Shown here in pieces: positions 15,601 to 27,600 of a DNA stretch of 64,000 nt; position 1 is the first letter of the stretch; every line of letters starts with the position of its first letter. The notes under the pieces are model-generated. The model did not search any database, was not told the origin of the DNA, and saw only the letters and a program-made list of their open reading frames with translations. Source of the stretch: Apus apus (taxonomy: Eukaryota; Chordata; Aves; Apodiformes; Apodidae); the NCBI RefSeq assembly GCF_020740795.1, contig NC_067283.1, positions 43,327,659 through 43,391,658 of the forward strand, written 5' to 3'. The position numbers and the translations under genes were made by a program.

Positions 15601-18600
15601 CAGAAGTTGTAACACAGATGCCTACTCTTTCTTCTGCTAATTATCAGTACTGTTTATAAACACTGATATTTTCATTTAGAAGAGCCATCAGATATGCATG
15701 ACAAATACAGTCAGCAAGCTCAAATACTTAAAATTATGTTTGCAATTCAGTCATTGTGCACTTGCTGAACTAAAACAGAAGTGAAGAAGGCTGTCAAAAA
15801 AAAACCCACAAAAACAAAACAAAAAAAAAAACCAAAAGCAATCACTTCCTAGAAAAGTTATTTTAGAAAGAACATATTGAGTTATTTATATTCAAGACTT
15901 AATCCTTTGGTTTCCCATCACTCCTTCCAAAAATTATTTATCACACTGCTAATTGTTTTCTACATGTGGAGAACAATCAACTATTTAATCTACTTGAATA
16001 ATTCCTCTGATAGCTTTGGAAGAATAGAGTGTGGCTGTACAATTTATTTTGTATATCTGTGGTAAATGTGTCTTCTAAGTGCACACAGGAATGTCAATTG
16101 CTTACAGACTCTATAATATTTATTTCTGTGACACAAAGTTAAAAGAGCTACGTAATGTCAAAGAAGAAGCAATGGACCTTTCAAGACAAGTGTGCTCACC
16201 AGCAAAGGAGAGAAGATACTACACAAAACTTCAGATTTCAACAGTAGTTTCACATTTTAAGTGCCAGTAAAGGCAGACCCTACTCTGCTTTCACCACCCA
16301 GCACTTCCCAGACACTGTTTCCATCTCTCTTTCTACAAAAAGAAAACTCAGCAATGGAATCTTGTGTCTTGAGGAGTTAAGAAATCCATTTGGCTTAACT
16401 GCTTACTGTGTGAAATAAATTAGGCACCTGATGGCCCAAATTCCTACCATTTTTATACTAATTCTACACATGGGTGTTACACATCAAATTATCAGGCCAC
16501 ATAACTAGAGGAATTTAACCTGTATGTTTGCTTGTGGCCATGCATAAACCAGTGTGCACATGCATGATAAAACAAGCAATAACCAGCAGGGTGGAGAGAG
16601 CATGCCACAGGATGCTTCTTTACATCTCCTACTTGGGGTCAGTTACATTTCACAGCCACCTGAAAAAGTCTGGAGTACAGAAGGCCTGAAAAATCAGAGG
16701 CCAGTAGGTGGGTCGCTGCTGACCTGCTGAGCATTCAAAGAAGATGCTCTCTGCCAACAGATATCCATACTTCTTGTAATGTCTGGGGGCAGGATGCCAG
16801 AAGGTAAGAGAAAGCCCAGGGGACATCCACTGAACAGCCTTAGATACAGAGAAAGCCAAGGTGATTAGTGTAAGGCTAGAAGATTAGTGAGACCATCAGT
16901 GCCCTATGCTGATGATGAAAACCAGTAGTAAATAATAAAAACAAAAGGGTCATGGGCACAGACATCTGAAAATGTGGAGCTGCAACTGCTATGTGCAGGG
17001 GCAAAGCTGCTGGCCAGGACATAACATGTTAGCTGGTCGAAGCAAGTGACCCATTTCCCTGGGTCCAAGCATAAGAAAGGACAAAAACAAATAAATAAAT
17101 AAAAAATCATTATTTCAAAACAAATGATTACTATGTTTAGACATCTAAGGAGTAAAGAACAATGGGACACTGTTTAAAATGTAACTAAGGATGATACTGC
17201 TTTTCCTTAACTGCTTGAATGTTAATTTAAATAATGAGCTTGCTGTCTCAGCACAGCTTAAATTGCCCAAGGTAACTTTCAGAAGAACTGAGAATCAAGT
17301 GAAGGCACAGGCATAGTTAACCTGAGCCACCCATCACCTCTGCTAATTAGGTCAAAATAGATGAAGAACATGGCAAACAGGTAACTCAGATATTACCATT
17401 CTGTCAACTAGATTAATCCTATTTAGCTGGCTGATAACTGATTACATGGAAGACAAGTGATGGATCCACAGCCAGCTACAAATTTGACACACTCCACAAA
17501 AAGTTCATGACAGCTTAGATAACAGGGCAGAATTGAAAACATCTGTTGTAACACTGAGGTATGTGCTCAAAGAGCTGAATAGTCCCTCTGATTTCTGGCT
17601 TGTAACGTGGATTTAAAACATGAAGGTCTACCATATAAAGATGTTCAATGAATGTTCAGCAGAAGTTGCTCAAAACTCTATCTAGGAGAAAAAAATGTAC
17701 ATACTTGGAGCTTAGCCTCTCGCTTTTCAATATTATAATTTGTTTACTCATATTAGTATTATAAGAATGCACAGCTTACAAGACATATTAAGCTTAAAAT
17801 CATTTAACAGAGGTTATTTCCCCATGTGCACCAACACTGTAGAGCTAGCTGTAATAATCCATGCAAAACCTGCATGGCCAAAAAGCAAAACAAAAACAAC
17901 CTGTAAGCAACAGAACTCCACTAAATCAGAGTAAATTAAAGCAATGTCATTTGGTTAATTATGATTTGTCAGAAATTGCTGATCCATTGAGACAGGAAAT
18001 GCAGAGGACATTTCCATGATACTGAACATAAAATTTCAGGTTTTCACTATGAATGTTGAAGTTAGTAAGGTAACCAAAACTCCCTGTATAGACCAAGAAA
18101 CAGGTGCTGAAATGTGCATCCATGACAGAAGAGTGGAGAGTAGAACCTCCTGTCATGAAGATTACTTGGATTTAAAAATGACATCAGTAGGGAAGTCAGA
18201 GCTCAAGGTACACAACAATTACACAGTAACACACAAGCAAAAGATTACAGGAATGTAAATGAATGCACAAGCAACAGAGCTGCAAATCTTTTCTCGTCTT
18301 GCCCTCAGCAAATGAACATACATAATATTTTTAACTGGATTTGTCAAGACAACGTAGCGAATTTATCAAGGGTTTAGCTAGGGAACAAGCTCAAAACTTA
18401 AAAAGCTGAAACAATGAGTAAACTAACTCATAAACTATTTCAAGCTTCACCCTTGCACTTAAATCTTATTAGAATCAAGCTGATCTTCCAAAAACCCTCA
18501 CCCTCTCCTGACTCCCAGAATTAATTCCAGCTATTTATAAGGAGGGAAACAAAATCAGATTAATGCAGAGAATTTGTTGAACTGTTTGTCCCCAGCACCA

Positions 18601-21600
18601 AGAGGAATGACACTGTGATTTTTCAGGGCTACCTAGCTGGCATGGTGGTTATGAATATCCATCAGTTTGAGCTAGACCCAAATTAAGATAATCTGGCACT
18701 GTAACAGAAAAACAAGGGTAAAAAATGTAAAGACAGCTCAGCCCTTCCCATCCTGTTTCTGCATAAAGTATTTTTGAAGTACTGTGCTACCAAAGGAATT
18801 AAAAACTGCGAATGTACTGAAATCTAAATATCATAAGCATCACAGGGTTACAGGAGACCTTAGAAGAGTAAGCCCTATCACACAGAAACACTTAAACATT
18901 GTACTTCAACAAAACTAGTCATACATTTAAGTGTTCTGCTGAACTAAGGTTGGAGTGCTCAGTGTTTTATCCAAACAAACCCTAAATACTTAAATATTAC
19001 CATTAATCTGTAAGATCAATAATTAAAAAAATGAAGCAATCACCTGCAGGGAAATGAAACTCACTCAGCCCTTTCAATTGTTACAGAAATAATAAGAATG
19101 GGCAAAACAACAGTGAAAAGGAGCATCAGGTATTCATAATGGGGCAAGAGGTCAACATATCAAAGATAGGACAAAGTGCCAATTCTAGAAGAAAAACTAT
19201 TTTACTCTAATGCTCTAAGAATACTCTACAGTTAAGCATAGGATTTTGGATGGATAGATGCTTAAGTGAAACAACCAGAGATACCCTCTTACCCTTCTCA
19301 TTATCTACTTTTCTCTTTTGTCTTTTTTTTTTTTTAAGAGGAATAGTAGAAACAAGTCTGTTTCCTACATGTTTTCTGCACCTTCCTCAGCATCAGCAGT
19401 AGTCTACACAAAGCCTAAGAGGTAAGTAGCCTGTGGTTTCTTCCATCTTCACCACCACCAAGTTTTCAGAGCCAATTCTATTTCTGATTACTAAATTTCA
19501 AGTTTGCAGGTAATAACCTGAAACAATACAAAGTAAAAGAAACAGTCAAGAATAACTCAATCAAATAGAACTCTGTGTGTCAAAATATAAGTGAAAACTA
19601 GCAGGTTTACATCTGGCTAATTTATGTCCAAGATAGAGTTAAGTTATAATAAACGTTTCCTTTTCCATTTCATAAATTTAATGGCCTGTAACACCAGAAT
19701 ACTGAGTGCTGTTTACATGACTGGTTATGGCAAGAATTAATGCTTTTTTATTAACAATTAACAGCAACTTTACCATTACAAAACCCATCATATTTAAGTA
19801 AAGAAAAATATTTTTCTTTCCAGCATTAACTATTATCCAAGGTCCATGTCGTTCTCTATTTACTCCCAGGAGAATTTCTCTTGGATGTAGGTTGTTTAAC
19901 AAATCACTGGGGAAAAAAAAAATACTTTAGAGAAAAATGTAATAAACCTGTTTCAAACTAGTGTGTGAAAGAACAAGAAAACGTTTCTAAAGTTACAGTA
20001 AATTGAAAAGTAAACTTGAGTGGATACAGAAATGGCAACTATTTTCAATTCAAGACAGTTTAAAATGCTTTTATATATTGGAATTGTGTATCTCTGAATC
20101 AAATTTAATTACATTTTTTAATGTTTGGTAACAAAATACTAAATTACTAATAGTGATAAGAAAATAAATGCATAAGGTAGTACCACTAAAATTAGGATGT
20201 TACTTAATCATTGCAGATTTAATTTTATGAACAGTTTCAGGTTCTTTCAAACAAACCAGCACACTCGTTAGTACTTCAGCAACTGCAATAATCTAAAATC
20301 CAAGAAAATTACACATTCAAGCTTGGTACCAGTTTAAAGCAGAAATCTTGCTACTAGCGAGAAAGCTGGGGTGGAGAAAGTGTTAATGTAAAGAAGCAAA
20401 TAAATTAAATTCTGAAAGACTTCTGTTCAAAGAATATAAGTGAGATTTTATTAAGTATAAAATGAAGTAAAAACTATAAAGCAAAGCACATTTAATTGAA
20501 AATGACAGAATGCATTACTGATTAGCATTAAAGAGGATTCAAATTCCCTAATTAAATTTGGAAAGTTTAGGAAATTAGAAAAACATGTTTACCATGTGAA
20601 AGCAATATGCTGTACATGAAACTGAGAACAAGATGCAGCAAATAAACACAAATTGGACATAAACCTTTGACAAGAAGTAGTTGCCTGCAGTTAATACTCA
20701 GTGTTAGTCTGCTAAGTCAAGGAAGCCAATTTAAAGTATTAGAAAGATAAAACACACAGAGAAGTCTGTGTGTTAGTCCAGTTCTGAGAAGAACCCTACT
20801 ACTGTGTTTTATTCCTGCTGCTGTCAGGGTGAGGTAAACTAGGTGATATAATGCCTGAATCTCAGACCATCCTCATTACCAACACTTCAGATCAAATCAG
20901 ATCTACAAACTTAATATTCCCTCCATTTTGCCAATTCAACTATTTTGTGGCTCTCTCTCTACCAGATTTGTGAAATTATCCAGCTTTCAATGAAACTATG
21001 TTTTAAATCAGATAATTATGGAGACCCAGCTACAGAGAAGCCAAACAATTAACTGGCAGACCCATGAGCTAAAAAGGTAGGAAAAAAAAAGACTAGTGAG
21101 GCACGGTGGAGGATAGCAAGAGTTTAAGTCAGAGCTGCCACTGACAGACAATAACATGTAATCATGACCTCAGTCAGCCTGGATTGAACTTGGCAGGGAT
21201 GTCTCAGGAACAAGGCTCAGGATATGGTTTCACGAGAACTTCAAGGGCATAACCAATTTTAGGACTCCTTATAGTCCTTCAATCCTGTCCCCAAAGTGCA
21301 GCATGTTCTTTAGTGCTTCAGTTTTCTGAGAATAACAAATACAGTCAGAACCATTCCAGCGTTCACAATCTGTGTACAGTAACTGTTATTGCAAAGGCTC
21401 TATATCCAGGGACAGAGCTTCTGTATGTACAGTAAAAGTCAGATGTAGTAACCACAACAACAATTTGAAAGAGATGTTTGTGGGACAAAAATTAGGCTCT
21501 GGCATTGCAGAAAACAGCAGAAGAAAAATATTCCATATTCCAATTCATGATCATTGCATGAAAAGACCAAAAATGTTGCAATCCTCAGGGAAAGACCTTG

Positions 21601-24600
21601 AAGAGCATACCGAAGTGGCAAGACCCAGAAGCAAGCATTAGGAATATAGTATGAGAATGAAAAGCCTCAATCCTTTAACAAATACCTGTTTAACATTTTC
21701 ATGAGGTGACCAAAAAATACTAAATTGCTGTGAATGGGTTAAAAAGGAAACAATTTTTTTTCCCAAATGACATTATAGCCCTGCCTATAATGTTCTGTTT
21801 AGATGTTTGCAGCCAAGATGTTCCATAAATATAGCTGTTGTGAAATTCTTGGATACTTCAGTAACATTAAAATGGAATGTTTTTAAAACCTCTGCATAAT
21901 ATTTCTAGGAAGTGTAATGTACACCACCACCATTCCAACAAAAAGCCCATGATAGATTATTGCAGGATATTGCTACACCAGGTCAGAGGTAAAAACAATG
22001 CATTCCTCATGTAATCACTGCATTTTGAACTCTGTATTCAGAACATTCAGCTTCAGAATTAATGTAAAAATTCAGAAGCAAATGTTATTGCTGTCTCTAT
22101 TTATATTAACAGTGATACACAGGACTACCACTTATCAAAATTGACCTAACAATGTAAAAAACAAATGTGAATACACAACCAGCATATACTTTCTGACTGT
22201 TTTAGGGATATTGAACTTTATCACGTTATTTAAAATTATTTGAGCAACTTGAGCATTCAGGCAGTGGAAATAACTTATAAATTTGCTTTCTCCCATGCTG
22301 AACCTCAGCCACAGGTACACCTTGCTGTATACCTTGCACCACTGCAGCCCCCCCCCCCCATTTTCTTCTCTGTCTCCCAGTATTGCCTTTCACATACTTT
22401 TAACCAAATTTATCCTTTTAACGTTTCTTTCCTTTCTTTTTTCCTTTCTTAGCTATATACAGTGTTGCTCATTTCAGTGTGTGTGCATACCACAAGAATC
22501 AAGTTTATCCATGGACCTTCACCCAAGCCTACAACCCTCTAGTGTTCACACTGCTTACAAAGTAAGCACCCTATGTGTGCTAGCACCCAATGCAAGAAAC
22601 TATTAAGCTCATGGCAGGGAGGTTGGAACTAGATAATCTTCAAGATCCCTTCCAACCCAAACCATTCTATGGTTCCATGATTCTATGCGTGCAATAATGC
22701 AGAAACCATGTGCATGATCAGCTGTTTCTTATTCCTATTACTGCTCACTGCTGTATAGGTTCCAAATCTACAAACGAGGGTGGTTTCCTTCCATCTCTTC
22801 TATAGACCTATTATTTTATATTTCTATTTAAAAGCTAAAATCAAAGACAAACCTAGAGAAAAAGTGTATTAGCAACTACAGACCAGGTATGGAAGAGTAC
22901 AGAGATAAAGATGCAGATGCAGAAGAGAAAAAAGGGAGGAGTCCCATATAAACTACTCAACTTTGTGACAGAGTTTATGTGTGTAACACACAGGTTAGGT
23001 ACCACTGAGGACCTACAACCCTCTGGCCACTCCGCAGTAAACTCACATCTGATAGAACTTGGCATTGCCACAGCTGTTAAGCGTTTTTACAAACAACACA
23101 TTGCACTAAGAATTTGTGAAGCATAATTAAAGAAAATTAAAATATCTTAGTGCCCTTCAGATGTTATGTAACTTTCTACCACTTTCATTTTATTCATCCA
23201 CCTACTGACATACTCCTGCTGCCCTTCAGGTACTGCATAACCTCAAACTAGCTTAGACCTTCTTTGTCAGCACTCTTATACCTAACATGAAAGAGATGCA
23301 CATATCAAACTGTCCCCAAGTGCCACCAAACAGGACAACAAGAAAACACACATATGACAGGTACTTCTCATAAATCTGCACTGTTGCCCACCCACACTTT
23401 ACCCCGCTTATCTTTTGTTTACATTCCGTAGTGTATCATGCACAATTTAGATCACTACTTAAATAGGAGATGGAGGTTTCCTTTTTCCACAAGCAGTCAC
23501 ATAAGAACAAAGATAAAAGACTACCTAAAGCACCGGACTATTTCCCTTAGCTCCAAACACACTATACACAAGCCCCACTCATAGTCGAGTTTGAATACAC
23601 AGGTTGTTTCACTGCAGATTATCCTAACAGCTTCTACATTGTGTTCCTTTATCATAGTCACCTATAGTGACTAACAGTTACCTATATTAAACTTTAAGAA
23701 CTGGGTTACCTAGCCTCATTTTCACTTCTTGAAAAACCTAACAAGTTCACAACCTTTTTCATAACTGGCTCTTCTGTGCACATGACTACACTACCAGTGC
23801 TTTAGATGTCAAGGAAATGTAAGTAGTCTTAAAAATAGGTGAGAAGTCATATGGGCCAAAAAATCCATTGAATCAAATGTGCCCTTATGGAAAGGTATGA
23901 TGTAATTAATAAGCCTTTAGCGTCACTATGATAGTTACTAAATGTAATCAAGATAAAACAATTCTACAATCATCTGCAGTAACCCACCCCACTTATTTAT
24001 TTTCTTCATTGCAATACCTTTCTCCTCCTGTCTTCAGTAATGGGTGGACTTCCTAAATGGCAATAAGTGCTCTTGCATCTTCTGTTACACAATGCATTTT
24101 TACGCCTGTATTTTCCCCTCCTTTCTGTAGTCTCCTATGATCTGGAGTTTTCTATTACAGCTCATTCAGAGCAACTTCATCCTCTGCCATTCCTCACCAT
24201 GTTTTCTTGTTGTCACTTAAAATCCTTCTCTTTTACCCTCTTAACCTTATTCCAGACTGACCTCATTCCCTTACACAGCTTCACTGACTCACAAATCTCT
24301 CTTCTCCACTGACCTCTATCCTGCTGTTCAGCTTCTCATCAGGACCTTTCAGAGCTAATGCAAATGCAGACGCTCACCTTTCCTCTCATGCCCTCTTCTC
24401 TCTGGCTGTGAATACAAATAATGTACAAAAACCTATCCTGAAACAATGTCAGAGTTGCAAGTAAATACTCAAAAGTTACGAAACATGAGAATAAAAATTT
24501 CTTCAACAAGCAACTTAATAAACCACTACAGAAGAATGGAAGAGAAGAGATGCTTTAATAATTGATCAGTTGGAAAAGTTGTTCAGATTTTCCCATAAAA

Positions 24601-27600
24601 GTTCAGAAAAATCAGAGATCCTCCTGGCACACACACTGTCCCTTTTGGAGGGGTAGGTCTCAAACTGAGCCTACCATCCCCCTAGCAGGCTCTAAAAACT
24701 TCAAATATACCCAAATGCATGAAATACTGGCTAAAGTTTGTGCTCTTCAATGACCCATAGTCACCAACACTATGACAATCTCTCAGTTAGTTCCCCCCTC
24801 TGAATTTATAACTCCACTTTAATTTCCACTGGGGCCATAAGCCTACTCGCTCCCAGGTACCCTAATCCTACTTTGACAAATTTTGGAGTAATCTTTGCTT
24901 GATACTTGGAAAGTTTCCCCTTGACCCACACTATTAGTAGCAGTTTCTAATGCTGCCTCTCTAACCTGCCTTACCTCCATCAATAACATCCTAAATGTAA
25001 ATCAAAAGCTACAACATAATTATTACCTTCCTCACTCCACTTCTCGTACTTTTCTTTAAAGACTTGAGATGGTTGATAAATCTAGTCTGATTTGATTTTT
25101 ATGGTGGACTTCTGTCACAGCACATGACTTGGCCAGGTAATCACTGAAGAAACGCTAGATCTTCTATGGGGGGCAGTGGAAAACTTCAGGCCAGGCACTG
25201 CAAGTGTCTGTTCTCCAGTGACAGTACCTGTAAAAAATTATGTCCATCTACTGCATACATGAAACGTGAAGCACATGGAGCATGGGATCACCAGCAGGCC
25301 CAGGGGTGGCAGTGGAAACCATGCACTGGAATGCTGCTTCATCAAAGGCAGAAACCAGCATTTCCACGGGAGACTGGAAAGGAGAAACTGAGAGGATGCC
25401 CTGCTGCTTGAAGAGAGGGACAGACTTTCCACAGCTTGCTGAAGCACATCAGTGTGGCCTTTACTCCTATCATGATACCAGAATGAGTTTCAGAAGGAGT
25501 GGAGAAGGAAACCTCTCAGCCTAGATGTCTCCAGCCTGTGGCCTTCAAACCTCTAGATGATGTTTCCTAAGGCACTCTCAAGAGCCATAAGGAATTACAA
25601 AGAACTAAAGAATTATCTGAAAAATCACAAACTTATTTGCTGAATTATATAATAAATGTATGAAATGACCTAATTTTACTTGGTTTGTTTAAAACCATGA
25701 AAGAAAGTCCACGGGCCTTACTGTTACCTCATAAACACGTTTTGACCGAGGCTGTGGTCCTTCAGGAACTCCTTGCCAGCAATTCTGTTGTTTATTTTCT
25801 GCTAAGCTGAGCAAGCTTGAAAAGTGGTAGATAAATGTATAAATGGGCTTATTCAAAATCTAAAAAATCCCCTTCACGAAGATAAGTACATTACATAAAA
25901 CCACAGAGGACCAGTGTGAAATAGGTGAAGCAAACAAAAAAACCTAACAAATAGAAAATGGGTCACTGCAATTCAGTCCTAAACCTAAATTAAAGCACAC
26001 CTAGAAGCAAGAGAATCTGAAGAGTAGTCAAACCCAAGTAAAAAGAGCTGAGCAGATCACCTACTCGTGTATACTCACTGCATTAATATTTTTTTTAACC
26101 TTTTTTCTTATAGTGTTTAATCCAAGCCTCTCACTTGGGCATTTAGATGAGATTTTTCCTTGCCCAGGCCACAATCACACTGCCATGCCCATCTTTCTTG
26201 GAACAAGAAGATTGCCCCTCCTATATTTTTCCGTCTTTCCCTCCCTCCCTTGATTCTATGCTGGGGGAGAGATCTCTCTGATCACCAGAAACTTTCCCTT
26301 CCCAAATTAATACATGGACAGGAAAACAGAAACAATCCTACAAATACCTGAAAACCTGCTCATACATATACTTTCAGATGGGCATACAAATGTAATGCAA
26401 AAGGCATTAAGCACTGAAGCTACAACTGACACAATCCTGCCAGTGAAAAAGACAAAATCAGAAAAGAGGAAGGAAATGCCCTTAACCTTTTGCCACGTGA
26501 ACTTACCACACTGCACTTACATCTCATGCACTCTTGAAAAATGCAAGTTGAAGGTCCCAGATCTTGTTATCTGCCGCTTATGCTATAGGCAAGGTCCTTA
26601 GAAATAGTCTCTCCTCACACAGAAAAGCAAACATGTCCCTTCTGCCAGCAATCTGCTGACTCAGTTTGCTTTAAAACCCAGATGATGTAATGAGCAGAAA
26701 AATCAACCAAATATTTTGAATTGAGAGGTCCTTTCATGGACTTTTCATGGTCCTTTATGCTTTAAAACACCACTATGACATCCATGTGAACCTTCCAACT
26801 AACACGCAGACATAGGCTCTAGTAAGCCTAATAAACTTCTGTTTTATTAATCAAACAAGTCACTTTAAAATTACAAAAAGAATTCTGTAACAAGTTTGAA
26901 GGATAATACAAAAATAATTGTGATTACTGGTGTTGCCATATAAGTTTTAATCTATTACTCCAAGCCATTATTTTGTGAGACTACAGGCCACTTATACACA
27001 ATGTAAAAGCAGATCCCTTAACATTTTTGTTTTAAAGAAAGCTATTCCACTTATCTCAGAAGAGGAAAAACCACAGCATTCCATTTTGGGGATTTATTCC
27101 ATATATATACACATACATATACTAGTTTCTAATACTAGTTATATTGCAAACCATAAGCAGTCCTGTTGAATCCAGAGTGAGTATAAGTTAATTCAATACT
27201 GGCAAAAGACTTATTCTAGGCTGTTTGTCTCACAGGCAGAAACCTACATCTAAAACCTATGCAGAGAAGGTCCAAGGACGTGAAGAGGTTTGGAACTTGT
27301 TAGCAGGTGACATGTTAACCAGACAATCTCTTCCATGATGAAGACCAAAACATCTGTTTAATCTTCTCATTCAAAAGTAGGGCAATGTAATGAGTATCTT
27401 TCAGCTGAGATCTTCTAGAAAACAACTGAGCCACTCCTGTTTTCATCACACTCTTACAGTTACCAGTTTTCAACGAACTGAACGTGTTGCATAACAAACT
27501 TAGTCATTCCCAAAGCAATAAATGTCGTATTTATTCTTTGTATACACCTGTCACTAACAATTTAATCCAGGATTCTGATGGTATATCGAAACTCTTCTGC